Shown piece by piece: positions 9,054 to 18,014 of a stretch of 64,000 nucleotides of DNA. Origin of the DNA: Hymenobacter convexus (GTDB lineage Bacteria > Bacteroidota > Bacteroidia > Cytophagales > Hymenobacteraceae); contig NZ_JAUQON010000001.1 of assembly GCF_030580955.1 (NCBI RefSeq), positions 186,001-250,000 of the forward strand, written 5' to 3'. Below the pieces are notes generated by a model. It saw nothing but the letters and a program-made list of their open reading frames with translations, had not been told where the DNA came from and ran no database searches. How positions within the stretch are numbered: the stretch's first letter is position 1; each line of letters starts with the position of its first letter. The translations under genes and the position numbers were made by a program.

Positions 9054-10286
9054 ATGTCCCTTACCATCGGTCTCATTCGCGAAAGCAAAACCCCGCCCGA
9101 CAAGCGCGTGCCCCTCACGCCCAAGAAATGCACCGAAGCACTGAGCCTGTTCCCTGGCCTGCGCCTGGTGGTGCAAAGCAGCGCCGTGCGCAGCTACTCC
9201 GACCAGGAATACCGCGACCTGGGCCTGAAAGTGCGCGACGACGTGACCGACTGCGACGTGCTGATGGGCGTGAAGGAAGTGGCCATCGACCAGCTCATTG
9301 CTGGCAAAACCTACTTCATGTTTTCGCACACCGTGAAGAAGCAGCCCGCCAACCGCAAACTGCTGCAAGCCGTGCTGCAGAAAAACATTACCCTGGTCGA
9401 CTATGAACTGCTGACCAACGAGCGCGGCGAGCGAATTGTGGCGTTTGGGCGTTATGCGGGCATTGTGGGAGCCTATAATGGCCTGCTCACCTACGGCCGC
9501 AAGCACGGCCTGTACGAGCTGAAGCCGGCCTACCAGTGCGTAGATATGGACGACATGCAGGAAGAGTTTTTCAAGGTGAAGAAGCTGCCGCCCATCAAAA
9601 TGGTGGTTACCGGCTCGGGCCGGGTGGCGCAGGGCGCGCTGGAAGTGCTCGACCGCATGGGCATCCGGCGGGTGAGCGTGTACGATTACCTCTACCTCGA
9701 TTTTAACGAGCCGGTGTACACGCAGCTGCGCAGCTCCGACTACAACCGCCGCCGCGACGGCCGCGTGTGGGACACCCAGAATTTTCACCAACATCCGGAG
9801 GAATACGAGTCCACGTTCGGCAATTTCCTGCCCGTGACGGACCTGCTCATTGCCTGCGCCTACTGGCACCCGGCCGCCCCCCGCCTTTTTGAGGAAGCCG
9901 ACACGCAGCGCCCGGATTTCCGCATCAACACCATTGCCGATGTGACCTGCGACGTGAACGGCTCCATCCCGACCACCAAACGCGCCAGCACCATTGCCGA
10001 ACCGGCCTTCGACTATAACCCCGCCACCGGCCAGCTGGAGCCGGCCTACTCACAGCCCGAAAACGTCACCGAAATGGCCGTGGATAACCTGCCCTGCGAG
10101 CTGCCCCGCAACGCCAGCCGCGACTTCGGTCGCCAGCTTATCGACAAAGTGCTGCCCCACCTGGTGGGCTCCGATGCCGAAGGCGTGATTGCGCGCGCCA
10201 CCATTGCCAAGGGCGGCCAGCTCACGGAACGGTACGCGTATTTGGCTGACTACGTGGCGGATGGCAATGCCGCGCCCGTGGCCTGA
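9054..10286 (+). CDS. NAD(P)-dependent oxidoreductase, alanine/saccharopine dehydrogenase-like
   Basis: A 410-residue protein with the two-domain alanine dehydrogenase / transhydrogenase fold. The N-terminal domain opens with [19 protein letters not shown], the characteristic start in which Arg and Lys bind the substrate carboxylate. A Rossmann motif follows around residues 181-190 ([17 protein letters not shown]). The layout, with a Y-rich YDYLYLDF segment after the Rossmann strand, resembles NAD-dependent saccharopine dehydrogenases (LYS1 type) as well as alanine dehydrogenase. Substrate is therefore uncertain. It is divergent from gcvP. Confidence 0.75.
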   Translation: MSLTIGLIRESKTPPDKRVPLTPKKCTEALSLFPGLRLVVQSSAVRSYSDQEYRDLGLKVRDDVTDCDVLMGVKEVAIDQLIAGKTYFMFSHTVKKQPANRKLLQAVLQKNITLVDYELLTNERGERIVAFGRYAGIVGAYNGLLTYGRKHGLYELKPAYQCVDMDDMQEEFFKVKKLPPIKMVVTGSGRVAQGALEVLDRMGIRRVSVYDYLYLDFNEPVYTQLRSSDYNRRRDGRVWDTQNFHQHPEEYESTFGNFLPVTDLLIACAYWHPAAPRLFEEADTQRPDFRINTIADVTCDVNGSIPTTKRASTIAEPAFDYNPATGQLEPAYSQPENVTEMAVDNLPCELPRNASRDFGRQLIDKVLPHLVGSDAEGVIARATIAKGGQLTERYAYLADYVADGNAAPVA

Positions 10287-10327
10287 AGCTCATAGGTTCT
10301 GGCAGGTATTCTTTGACCTCGGCAGGC

Positions 10328-11773
10328 TTATTCCACGGCTATGCGCCGCGTCACGAAACCGTCGGCGTATTGCACCCGCAGCACATAAGCGCCGGTTTGC
10401 AGCCGTGCGACATCAAGCGCCATTTCGGGTTGGCCGACGGCCCGTGCCAGCACCACGCGGCCCAGGGCATCGAGCAGTTCCACGTGTTGGGGCCGGCTCG
10501 CCGCGTCGAGGGAAAGGTGTAGTTGCCCGTTAGCGGGCACGGGCCAGGCTTGGGTGGACGCCATGAGCTGCTGGCTGCTCACCTTTAGCACATTGCCGTC
10601 GAGCAGCCGCACGAGGCCGATGATGGTTTGCCCCCCGACACTCAGGAAGCTACCCGCCACCATAATGGCCCCGTCGGCTTGCACCAGAATGCGCTTCACC
10701 GCAGTAGTCGGGCCATTGGCTGGCAAAAAACTGGCGTCGGGGGCCAGCGTGCCCAGCACGCGGCTAAGGCCCGGCTGCGAGGTGGGCAGCGTCGTGCGGG
10801 TTCCCAGTAGCACGCGGCCATTGGGCTGCACGGCCAAGCTGCCGGTGTTGGCAAAAGACAAGTTTTGGACGGAGCCAGCCGTGCCACCATTGGGCAATAG
10901 ATGGTTGAGGCTTGCGCCCGTAATAAATGGAGACGTGTCAGTGTAGAAGTAGCTGGTGTAATATAGGTCGCCATTGAGGTCCTGGCCAATGGCCGTCACC
11001 ACGGGCCCACCGCCCAGGCCGGTGCTCAGGCTGAAAACTGCGGTGAAAGAAGGGTCGAGGCCCCCGCTTGGCAGGAGCCGAAAAACGCAGGAGCCACTGC
11101 CGAAACGGGCCCCGTTCACATTGTAAAACCCGGCGACCACCAGCTTGCCATTGGGTTGCACCACCAGGTCGCTGGCATTATAGCGCGGAAAACTGAGGTC
11201 GGCCTGGCCCGTGGTGCCATCCAGCGAGCGAAGCCAATCTTCGCTGGTGGTGGCGCCCGTCAGCTGCGTGGTGCCGGCCGCGAATACCCGGCCACTCGGC
11301 AACACCGCCACCCGGTTAATCGAGCCAATTGCAAATGGCGGCGCAAACGCGGCATCGAGGGTGCCGTTGGGCAGCAGGCGGGCTAGGCCGGCCCGGCTTG
11401 CACCCGAAATGTTCTGAAAATCACCGCCCACCAGTACTTTGCCATCGGGCTGCACCAGCACGGCCCGAACTTCGCGGTCAGGGCCGGCTGCGGCCGGCCA
11501 GGTGGCATCGGGCACACCCGTAGCGCTTAACTTGGCCAGATTTGTGCGGGCCACGCCGTTTATCTGCGTGAAATTGCCCCCCACAATGTAACCGCCGCCG
11601 GGCAGCTGCACGACGTCGTTAATCTGCCCCGGGACGTTAAACGACGCGCCAATTTGGTAGACAAGGGTGGCTTGAAATCCCGGGTCGGGGGTCTGGGCCC
11701 GTGCTGCTTGTTGAGTGAGTAGCACCAATAGCCCCAACATGCCATACCACCAGCGTAAAGAGTTTGCCTGCAT
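10328..11773 (-). CDS. Delta-60 repeat protein with T9SS type A sorting domain
   Basis: From ATG 11773 the product starts MQANSLRWWYGMLGLLVLL and has a signal peptide ending ARAQ. The body has repeated delta-60-type units of the form VLVQPDGKVLVGGDF...GLARLLPNGTLDAAF, which probably fold as a beta-propeller. The last ~80 residues form a type IX secretion sorting domain (PVPANGQLHLSLD...VELLDALGRVV...TGAYVLRV...RRIAVE). It is predicted to be exported through T9SS and surface-attached or released. The ligand is unknown. The gene is monocistronic and convergent with the dehydrogenase gene. Confidence 0.85.
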   Translation of the reverse strand: MQANSLRWWYGMLGLLVLLTQQAARAQTPDPGFQATLVYQIGASFNVPGQINDVVQLPGGGYIVGGNFTQINGVARTNLAKLSATGVPDATWPAAAGPDREVRAVLVQPDGKVLVGGDFQNISGASRAGLARLLPNGTLDAAFAPPFAIGSINRVAVLPSGRVFAAGTTQLTGATTSEDWLRSLDGTTGQADLSFPRYNASDLVVQPNGKLVVAGFYNVNGARFGSGSCVFRLLPSGGLDPSFTAVFSLSTGLGGGPVVTAIGQDLNGDLYYTSYFYTDTSPFITGASLNHLLPNGGTAGSVQNLSFANTGSLAVQPNGRVLLGTRTTLPTSQPGLSRVLGTLAPDASFLPANGPTTAVKRILVQADGAIMVAGSFLSVGGQTIIGLVRLLDGNVLKVSSQQLMASTQAWPVPANGQLHLSLDAASRPQHVELLDALGRVVLARAVGQPEMALDVARLQTGAYVLRVQYADGFVTRRIAVE

Positions 11774-11858
11774 AAAATCCAGCGTTAAGTACAACTGCCG
11801 AATAAGCAAGAATAAAGCCTGTTTTTGGGGATAGTATTATATAAATCAGTGCATCAAC

Positions 11859-11893
11859 AAAAAAGCCCCTCCTGAAATCAGAAGGGGCCTTTT
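11859..11893. terminator. Terminator hairpin
   Basis: Arms aaaagcccct and aggggcctttt around a short loop. It lies upstream of the T9SS gene and downstream of the CsbD gene, both on the minus strand, so it most likely ends CsbD transcription. Confidence 0.8.
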
Positions 11894-11957
11894 GTGACAA
11901 AGCAGCCGTGTGTGGAGCTGGAAGGCACGTTTACTTCATCGGGGGAAATGCGGAAAG

Positions 11958-12386
11958 CTAGAAGGTGCGGTTGAACCACGCTTTGATGTCGTCGACGGCG
12001 TGGCCGGTTTTTTCCTGCAAGCGGCCGAGCCACTCGTCTTGTTTGCCTTCTTCATAGGTCAGGTCGTCGTCGGTGAGGTTGCCCCACTTCTGCTTTGCCT
12101 GGCCTTTCACCTGGTCCCAGTTGCCGCGGGCGCGCCACTCGGTACCGGTGGTCGAAGCCGTGGCGTTGTCGGTTTTGTCGTTGAACCAGTTTTTGATGCT
12201 GTCGATGGTTTCGCCGGTTTTCTGCTGCAGGCGGCCCAGCCATTCATCCTGGCGGCCTTCATCGTAAGTCAGGTCGTCGTCGGTCAGGTTGCCCCATTTT
12301 TGCTTGGCCTGGCCTTTGATGTCGTTCCAGTTGCCGCGAGCGCGCAGCTCGGTGCTGTCGCCGATGTTATTATTGTTAACGTCCAT
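11958..12386 (-). CDS. Tandem CsbD-domain stress protein
   Basis: A 142-residue hydrophilic protein made of two nearly identical CsbD-like units. Each contains RARGNW, then GQAKQKWGNLTDDDLTY, then DEWLGRLQ and a C-terminal WFN. CsbD proteins are small general-stress proteins of unknown mechanism and normally have a single unit. No signal peptide is present, so it is probably cytoplasmic. It starts MDVNNNNIGDST. The duplication is recent enough that the GQAKQKWGNLTDDDLTY stretch is unchanged between copies. Confidence 0.88.
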   Translation of the reverse strand: MDVNNNNIGDSTELRARGNWNDIKGQAKQKWGNLTDDDLTYDEGRQDEWLGRLQQKTGETIDSIKNWFNDKTDNATASTTGTEWRARGNWDQVKGQAKQKWGNLTDDDLTYEEGKQDEWLGRLQEKTGHAVDDIKAWFNRTF

Positions 12387-12530
12387 GATTGAAACGGGTG
12401 GGAAGGAAATGTGAAAAGAAAGGTGATTTGTGGGCTTGTACGCGCTGCCTCACGGCTGTGTTTATTGCGCCACCCCGAATGCCCGAATTTTGCACGATGC
12501 CCCATGATTCCGCCTGGCCAGCCAAAAAGC

Positions 12531-12566
12531 AAAAAGCCCCACCATTTGCATGGCGGGGCTTTTTGC
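12531..12566 (-). terminator. Terminator after the small lipoprotein gene
   Basis: Arms aaaaagccccacca/tggcggggcttttt around a short loop, with an A/T tract on each side. It follows the minus-strand lipoprotein gene ending at 12583. Confidence 0.88.
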
Positions 12567-12582
12567 AAACCGAAGATTCAAC

Positions 12583-12837
12583 TTACTTCTGCGGAGTGGC
12601 GGGCGTTTCTTCTACCACGCCGTTGGCGGGCTTGTTGCGCACCACGGCGGTGTCGCCGGGTTCGCGGGCCATGTCGGCTTTGGCGCTGTCTACGGCACCT
12701 TCCACGGCGTCGCCGGCGTTGGAAGCGGCATTTTCGGTGGCGGTAGCGGCGTCATCGGCCTTTTTTTCGGAACACGAGGCGAACGTGAAAGTGCCGAGAG
12801 CGGCTACCAACAGCAGGGTTTTGAAGGAGGTCTTCAT
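12583..12837 (-). CDS. Small Ala-rich lipoprotein
   Basis: From ATG 12837 the product begins MKTSFKTLLLVAALGTFTFASC, a lipoprotein signal with lipobox FASC. The mature part, about 60 residues, is acidic, Ala-rich and probably helical or disordered (DDAATATENAASNAGDAVEGAVDSAKA). Such small lipoproteins are common in Hymenobacter and have no known function. It resembles the larger lipoprotein at 14746-15147 in style. The in-frame start at 12885 is not used in this reading because the signal would lie internally. Confidence 0.65.
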   Translation of the reverse strand: MKTSFKTLLLVAALGTFTFASCSEKKADDAATATENAASNAGDAVEGAVDSAKADMAREPGDTAVVRNKPANGVVEETPATPQK

Positions 12838-12964
12838 GCGGTTAATTAAGGAAAGGAATGATTGAAAAAATGTACCCTTAATCAAGCAGAAAGCAAAAGG
12901 TAACCCGGCAAAATGCTGCGGCTGAATTTATTGATGGATGGTAAGCGGGAGCGAAGGGATAAGT

Positions 12965-13054
12965 AAGGCCGTCAGGCAGCGCGTAACGAAGCCTCTTTAA
13001 CCCGGTAGTAAGTGCGCGGTAGAAAGGTTTCGCTACGCGCTGCCTGACGGCCTT
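12965..13054. repeat. Palindromic repeat, variant of family A
   Basis: Arms aaggccgtcaggcagcgcgt and its reverse complement, continuing into aacgaagcctctt and aaaggtttcgct, with a loop around 13000-13020. It has the size and layout of family A but a diverged arm. It fills most of the 270-base gap between divergent genes. Confidence 0.85.
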
Positions 13055-13110
13055 TCTTATATCCGGCCTCCTGCGAAGCCTCAACCGCCCGCCCGCCGTA
13101 ATTTGGCCCC

Positions 13111-14664
13111 ATGGACGATTTGCGCACGACGCTTCTTACGCTGGCCCCCGACGAGCGCCGCGACTTTGGCGTGTTCATTCAGCGGCAGCGCCGCAAGGCC
13201 GCTGGCCGGCAAGATTCGCGCCTCTACGAGCTGCTGGTGCAGGCCAAGGAGCTCAAGCCCGAGCAGCTCATCGCCAAACTCTACCCCGACGAGCCCAACC
13301 CCGTGGCCTACTACGCGCTGCGCAAGCGCCTGCTGCGCCACCTCACCGATTTCCTGCTGTTGCGCCAGCGCCAGCTCGATACCACGGCCGCAGCCTCGGT
13401 GCGCGGGCAGCTCACGCTGGCCCAGTACCTGTTCGAGGCCGGCATTCCGCGCCTGGCCTGGAGCACGCTGCGCAAAGCCGAAAAGCTGGCCCGCGAAAAC
13501 GAGCAGTACGAACCGCTGAACGCGGTGTACAACCTCCAGATTCAGTACGCGGGTTCGCCCCACGCCGTGCCGCTCGACGAAATCCTGCCCCGCTACCGGG
13601 CCAACAAAAAAGCCGCCGACGAGGAGGAGCGCGCCAACATTGCCGACAGCCTGCTGCGCCAGCGCCTGCGCGAGTCGCGGGCCCGGGGCCGCGCCACCGT
13701 GGCCGTGGATGGCATTTTGCAGCAGATTCTGGCCGAATACGACTTGCAGGAGGCCTTTGCCCGTTCGCCCTCGCTGCTGAGCCGGCTCATGTCCATTGCC
13801 CGCAACGCCATGCTGGTGCGGCGCGACTTCACCTCGTTTGCGCCCTTCATCGAGCGCTGCTACAACCTCATGGAGCGGCGCCACGGCTTTGCGCCGGCCC
13901 AGCGCGGGCATCAGTTGCGGCTGTTGTATATGCTGGCGCACGCGCTCTACCGCTCGCGCCGCTTTGCCGAATCGGTGGCGTATCTGGAGCAGGGGCAGGC
14001 GCTGATTGCGGCTGGCCCGGCCCGGCAATTCACCGAGCTGGTGCCGCGCTTCACCTTCCTGCTGGCGGCCAACTACGCTTTTTTGCGCCGCAACGCCGAA
14101 AGCATTGCCCTGCTCGAAGGCGCCCTGCGCGGCCCCAAGCCCCTGGCCGCCGCCGACGACCTCACGGCCCGCTTCCAGCTCTCGTTTCACTACTTCGCCG
14201 AAGGCAAATTCGCCAAGGCCAACCAAAGCATGCTCAGCCTCAACCGCACCGACCATTGGCTGGAGCAGCACCTGGGCCTGGAATGGATGGTGAACCGCAA
14301 CATCGGCGAGCTGCTCATTCAGTTCGAAATGGGCAACCAGGAGCTGGCCCTCACCCGCCTGCGCGCCACCGAACGCAGCTTGCGCGAGCAGTTCCCCGCC
14401 ATGCCGGCCGAGGGCGACGCGCCCGCCGTGCCCGTGGGCGGCCCCTACCAGGCCGTGCTGCTCTATCTGAGCCTGGTGCGCGAGGTGATTGAAAACCCCG
14501 CCGAGGCCCGCCGACCCGAATTCATCGACCGCGTCTGGCACATGCCCAATTTCCTCTCCTCAGAGCGCGAAGACCTGCAGGTGCTCAGTTTCTACGCCTG
14601 GCTGCGTGCCCAAACGCTGGGCCGGCCCTACTACGACGTATTGCTGGAGTTGGCGTACGCTTAA
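13111..14664 (+). CDS. Large helical hypothetical protein (TPR-like solenoid)
   Basis: A 517-residue hydrophilic protein with no signal or membrane segment. It is almost entirely helical. Repeated Leu/Ala helix pairs such as LRKAEKLARENEQYEPLNAVYNLQIQ and VAYLEQGQALIAAGPARQF suggest a TPR-like alpha-solenoid, probably a protein-binding scaffold. I know no family name. The ATG at 13111 is preceded by ccgtaatttggcccc, the same context as the HIRAN gene at 62836. It is monocistronic with its own terminator. Function unknown. Confidence 0.75.
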   Translation: MDDLRTTLLTLAPDERRDFGVFIQRQRRKAAGRQDSRLYELLVQAKELKPEQLIAKLYPDEPNPVAYYALRKRLLRHLTDFLLLRQRQLDTTAAASVRGQLTLAQYLFEAGIPRLAWSTLRKAEKLARENEQYEPLNAVYNLQIQYAGSPHAVPLDEILPRYRANKKAADEEERANIADSLLRQRLRESRARGRATVAVDGILQQILAEYDLQEAFARSPSLLSRLMSIARNAMLVRRDFTSFAPFIERCYNLMERRHGFAPAQRGHQLRLLYMLAHALYRSRRFAESVAYLEQGQALIAAGPARQFTELVPRFTFLLAANYAFLRRNAESIALLEGALRGPKPLAAADDLTARFQLSFHYFAEGKFAKANQSMLSLNRTDHWLEQHLGLEWMVNRNIGELLIQFEMGNQELALTRLRATERSLREQFPAMPAEGDAPAVPVGGPYQAVLLYLSLVREVIENPAEARRPEFIDRVWHMPNFLSSEREDLQVLSFYAWLRAQTLGRPYYDVLLELAYA

Positions 14665-14688
14665 TGGCGACAGATAAACAGCATCCAT

Positions 14689-14725
14689 AAAAAAAGGCCC
14701 GAATGCAGCTGCATTCGGGCCTTTT
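14689..14725. terminator. Bidirectional terminator
   Basis: Hairpin with arms aaaaggcccgaatgcagc and its complement plus T tails. It lies between the converging genes ending at 14664 and 14746. Confidence 0.92.
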
Positions 14726-14745
14726 CAACGCAATCGATAAGGAGC

Positions 14746-15147
14746 TTACTTGTTGGCTGCTTCCTTCACATTGGCTTTGGTTTGCTCGGCCGAACGTTTA
14801 GCCGCGTCGCCCATTGCCTTCATTTTGGCGTCGAGCTTGTTGCCGACAGCTTCCATTTTGGCGTCGGCCTCGGCCATTTTGGCGTCGAGCTTCTCGCCGG
14901 CGGCATCCATTTTAGCGTCGAGTTTTTGGCCGGCGGCTTCCAGCTTATCGCCGGCTTTGGCCGCGGCCGCGTCGATTTTGGCGCCAGCTTCGGCGGCCGA
15001 GCCAGCGGGGGCGGTGCTGTCAGTCGTTACGGTGGTAGTGGTGGTGCCGTCGGCCGCGGTGCTTGTTTCGGCGGTTTTGGTTTCGCAGGCGGTGGCGGTC
15101 AGGGCCACGGCCGCGGCTAAGAACAGGGATTTCAGCGACATTTTCAT
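14746..15147 (-). CDS. Lipoprotein with repeated LDAKM heptad-like units
   Basis: From ATG 15147 the product starts MKMSLKSLFLAAAVALTATAC, a lipoprotein signal with lipobox ATAC. After a Thr-rich spacer come about eight Lys/Asp/Ala-rich turns such as KLEAAGQKLDAKMDAAGEK and KLDAKMAEADAKM, which would form a long amphipathic helix or coiled coil. The design resembles Lpp-like spacer lipoproteins, but no homology is claimed. The repeats make the DNA low in complexity. Confidence 0.7.
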   Translation of the reverse strand: MKMSLKSLFLAAAVALTATACETKTAETSTAADGTTTTTVTTDSTAPAGSAAEAGAKIDAAAAKAGDKLEAAGQKLDAKMDAAGEKLDAKMAEADAKMEAVGNKLDAKMKAMGDAAKRSAEQTKANVKEAANK

Positions 15148-15311
15148 GATGAAATAAAATTGCGGTGAATGGATGTGCTTAATAAAAAGCGCCGGCAAAA
15201 GGTAACCCGGCCCGTCGGCTCGGGGCGCGAATCGGCGGCCGACGGCCGGGCTAACTTTTTAGCTGCTGCGCTAGTATAGCCCCTTACGCATTCTCTCTTT
15301 TTCGCATTCCC

Positions 15312-15713
15312 ATGGATTCAACCGCCAACATCCCGCAAACGCCCGCCACTCCCGAAGTGCCCATGGCCGTGAGCGACCAACAGAATACCGCGCTGCTCGA
15401 CGATACCCTCACCTTCCTCACCGCCAGCACGCCCACCAACTCCGGTCCCCAGGGCCTGGCCGAGGTAGAGCGCTGGCAGGCTGTGCTGGCTTCGTCTGAA
15501 CGGCCGGGCCTCGCCAAAATCAAGCAAGAGCTCAACCAGCTCAACGAGCTGCTGGCCGACCCCAAAACCCCCGCCCACGACATTGCCGAAATCCTGGCCA
15601 GCCTCGGTGCCGAAACCGCCAAGGTGGCCGAAGACGCCGGTGGCGACTACAGCAGCCCCCTCACCAACCTGAGCAAGCTGCTCATCAAAGCCGGTAATAC
15701 GCTCTCGCGCTAA
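15312..15713 (+). CDS. Hypothetical protein
   Basis: A 133-residue protein with no signal peptide. A Pro/Thr-rich N-terminus is followed by helices (LAKIKQELNQLNELLADPKTPAHDIAEILASLGAETAKVAED). I recognise no family. Codon use and composition match the neighbours, so it is probably a real chromosomal gene. It is followed on the same strand by a palindromic repeat and another hypothetical gene. Confidence 0.65.
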   Translation: MDSTANIPQTPATPEVPMAVSDQQNTALLDDTLTFLTASTPTNSGPQGLAEVERWQAVLASSERPGLAKIKQELNQLNELLADPKTPAHDIAEILASLGAETAKVAEDAGGDYSSPLTNLSKLLIKAGNTLSR

Positions 15714-15732
15714 CCGCGCCGAGGTAACCATT

Positions 15733-15819
15733 GTAGCGCGAACTTTGTAGTTCGCGTCGCCACGCGGCCCGGATTTTCCGGTCGGCGGTTGGCGACGTGA
15801 GCCACCAAGTTCGCGCTAC
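15733..15819. repeat. Palindromic repeat (gtagcgcgaactt family)
   Basis: Outer arms gtagcgcgaactt and aagttcgcgctac flank a GC-rich loop with further partial pairing. A related sequence, gtagcgcggactt, is at 20204-20281. It sits between two co-directional genes, 9 bases before an ATG. Confidence 0.85.
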
Positions 15820-15828
15820 TGCTATTTT

Positions 15829-16839
15829 ATGCCCCAGCTAACCCCCACCGACCTGCTGCCCTACGACCCGTTCGACGGCATGCGTTTCGGCCCCGAAACC
15901 TGTTTTCTCAGTGGTCAACCCGTGGGCCCCGACGATACCGTGCCCGTCTTCGCCGAGTGGTTGCAAGCTCGCTACAACCTCGCCGAGCGCCCGATTCAAC
16001 TGCTCGACCAGCGCACCGTTCTCATCAAGGATTTGCGCCTGCCCGCCAGCCCGGCCGCCCGCCAGCGCATCGCAGAACTGGAGAGTAGAGTAGAGGCCGC
16101 CGCCGCGCAAGGCCCCGCCGCCCTGCGCGCCCTCGGCGACGACACGCTGTTTCTGTGGATGGGCAAAATGTTCTACGGCATCTTCATCACTGAGCTGCTG
16201 AACGAGTTCGAGCCCGTGATAAAGCCCAAGTACCCACTGGCCGAAAATGCCGCGCTGGTGCGCCGCTTCCAGGCGTTCTTTCAACTGCTACAGGGCCTGC
16301 GGGTGCCTACCGAATACGCCGATTTCGTGCCCGGTTCCATCTTCGTCCTCGAAGCCGACCCCACCGAAGACGTAACGCCCTTCGAATACGACGACGACCT
16401 GAACACGCTTGTGTTCAGCATCAAGCTCGATAAAGCCGTGCTGGTGGCTTGCTTGGTCGATATCGGCCTCGTGGGCCAGGCCATGCGCAAGGTGTACGCC
16501 GACGCCCAGCGCCCCCTGCACCCCGTGCAGATTGCCGAGTTCAAGGCCCGCGTGTACTACGCCGCGCACCTGTTGCACGTCGTGCCCGACGTGTACCCGC
16601 GCCACCCACGCCCCGGCGATACCCAAATCGTATTCGACGCTCTCATCGACGACGTGACCGGCGCCATCTTCAACCCCTGGGAAAACAGCGCCTACACCCA
16701 AACACTGGCCGAAATGTGGCTGCGCTGGGGAATTACCCTAGCTGATGTGGTAGCCAAACCCGCCGAGCCGATGACCCTGCTCTACAACGCCGACGGCTCC
16801 CCCCGCGAGTTGAAGCACTGGCCGGTGGTATCAGCTTAA
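15829..16839 (+). CDS. Hypothetical protein
   Basis: A 336-residue soluble protein, no signal peptide or membrane segment. A helical first half ends around residue 110. A more acidic second half contains TEDVTPFEYDDDLNTLVFSI and PDVYPRHPRPGDTQIVFDA. I do not recognise the family. The composition and codon use match the neighbouring genes. The first gene of the next unit begins just after a family-A repeat. Function unknown. Confidence 0.7.
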   Translation: MPQLTPTDLLPYDPFDGMRFGPETCFLSGQPVGPDDTVPVFAEWLQARYNLAERPIQLLDQRTVLIKDLRLPASPAARQRIAELESRVEAAAAQGPAALRALGDDTLFLWMGKMFYGIFITELLNEFEPVIKPKYPLAENAALVRRFQAFFQLLQGLRVPTEYADFVPGSIFVLEADPTEDVTPFEYDDDLNTLVFSIKLDKAVLVACLVDIGLVGQAMRKVYADAQRPLHPVQIAEFKARVYYAAHLLHVVPDVYPRHPRPGDTQIVFDALIDDVTGAIFNPWENSAYTQTLAEMWLRWGITLADVVAKPAEPMTLLYNADGSPRELKHWPVVSA

Positions 16840-16848
16840 GAAAGAACG

Positions 16849-16946
16849 CCATGCTGAGCGCAGTCGAAGCATCTCGCGTGTGGTAGTGACTCAATTGATT
16901 GGATTGCGTTGCGTATGCGAGATGCTTCGGCTGCGCTCAGCATGAC
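16849..16946. repeat. Palindromic repeat family A, copy 2
   Basis: Arms catgctgagcgcagtcgaag and its complement with catctcg/cgagatg continuing the stem. Part of the next gene's upstream in-frame extension lies within it, which explains why that extension is not coding. Confidence 0.9.
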
Positions 16947-16959
16947 TGTTTCACAAACT

Positions 16960-18006
16960 ATGTTCCGGTTAGCCTCCCACCTCCGCACCGCCCTGCTTCT
17001 GCTGTTGCTCCTGACGCTGAATGGCTGCATCCGGTTGTTGCTCAAGCCAGGCCGGCCGTTTGAGAAATATTTGCCTCCGCCCGCGCCCGACTACGTTCAA
17101 GCCAGCAGCTGGGCCGCCCTGCCCACGCAGCGCGACTCGGCCGATGCCGTGCCCCGCCACTCCACGCTGCGCGACGAACAGGCTAAGGCCGCCGTCGACG
17201 TGTTTTTCGTGCACCCCACCACCTATTACTCGCCCCGTCACTGGAACGGCGACGTGCGAAAAAAGTGGCTGAACAAGTACACCGACCGCACCACCATCAA
17301 GCAGCAAGCCAGCGTGTTCAACGCCACCGGCCGCATCTACGCGCCGCGCTACCGCCAGGCCACGCTCTTCTCCTTCCTCGACAAAGAGCCCAACGGCGAG
17401 AAAGCCCTGGAGCTGGCCTACTCCGACGTGCGCGCCGCTTTTCAATACTACCTCGCGCACTACAACCAGGGCCGCCCGTTTATCATCGCCAGCCACAGCC
17501 AGGGCACCGACCACGCCACGCGCCTGCTCCACGAGTTTTTCGATAAGGATACCAAGCTGCGCCGCCAACTCGTAGCCGCCTACCTCATCGGCTTCCAGGT
17601 AAAGCCCAATGAGTTCCTAACCATCCAGCCCTGCGCCGACTCGCTGGCCACCGACTGCTTCATCGCCTACAACACCTCCGATGCCGGTCATGAGTCGCCC
17701 ATGTTCCAGCCCAGCATCGCCGTCAACCCCCTCACCTGGACGCTCGATTCCACCCTGGCCCCGGCCAGCCTCAACCGCGGCGCGGTCAGCATCCGCTTCA
17801 AGCACGTCCACCCCCACTTCACCGATGCCCAGATTCACCACGGTCAACTCTGGGTGCACGCGCCGCGCTTCAAAGGCTTCCCACACTTCCCACCCTCCGG
17901 CAAGAAGAAGCTGCGCTACTCCCGCCACATCGCCGATTACGCGCTGTTTTACATGAACATTCGGGAGAATTCTCGGGCGCGGGTGCGGGCGTGGTTAAAA
18001 AAATGA
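16960..18006 (+). CDS. DUF3089 domain-containing lipoprotein (alpha/beta hydrolase-like)
   Basis: From ATG 16960 the product starts MFRLASHLRTALLLLLLLTL and continues to NGC, a lipoprotein signal. The body fits DUF3089: AAVDVFFVHPTTYYSPRHWN near the start, NATGRIYAPRYRQATLFSF, and the nucleophile-elbow-like FIIASHSQGTDHA, with Ser as the probable nucleophile. DUF3089 belongs to the alpha/beta hydrolase fold, but its substrate is unknown. The earlier in-frame start at 16909 falls inside the palindromic repeat and is rejected. The protein is probably membrane-anchored facing the periplasm. Confidence 0.85.
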   Translation: MFRLASHLRTALLLLLLLTLNGCIRLLLKPGRPFEKYLPPPAPDYVQASSWAALPTQRDSADAVPRHSTLRDEQAKAAVDVFFVHPTTYYSPRHWNGDVRKKWLNKYTDRTTIKQQASVFNATGRIYAPRYRQATLFSFLDKEPNGEKALELAYSDVRAAFQYYLAHYNQGRPFIIASHSQGTDHATRLLHEFFDKDTKLRRQLVAAYLIGFQVKPNEFLTIQPCADSLATDCFIAYNTSDAGHESPMFQPSIAVNPLTWTLDSTLAPASLNRGAVSIRFKHVHPHFTDAQIHHGQLWVHAPRFKGFPHFPPSGKKKLRYSRHIADYALFYMNIRENSRARVRAWLKK

Positions 18007-18014
18007 TACAAAGG

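Noticed and set aside
8772..9869. Upstream continuation of the gcvP frame
   Set aside because: It runs through a palindrome and the antisense of the dehydrogenase gene, and the family start ([15 protein letters not shown]) is at 8771.
16909..16959. Earlier start for the DUF3089 lipoprotein
   Set aside because: It would encode repeat-derived sequence from the family-A palindrome and hide the lipoprotein signal.
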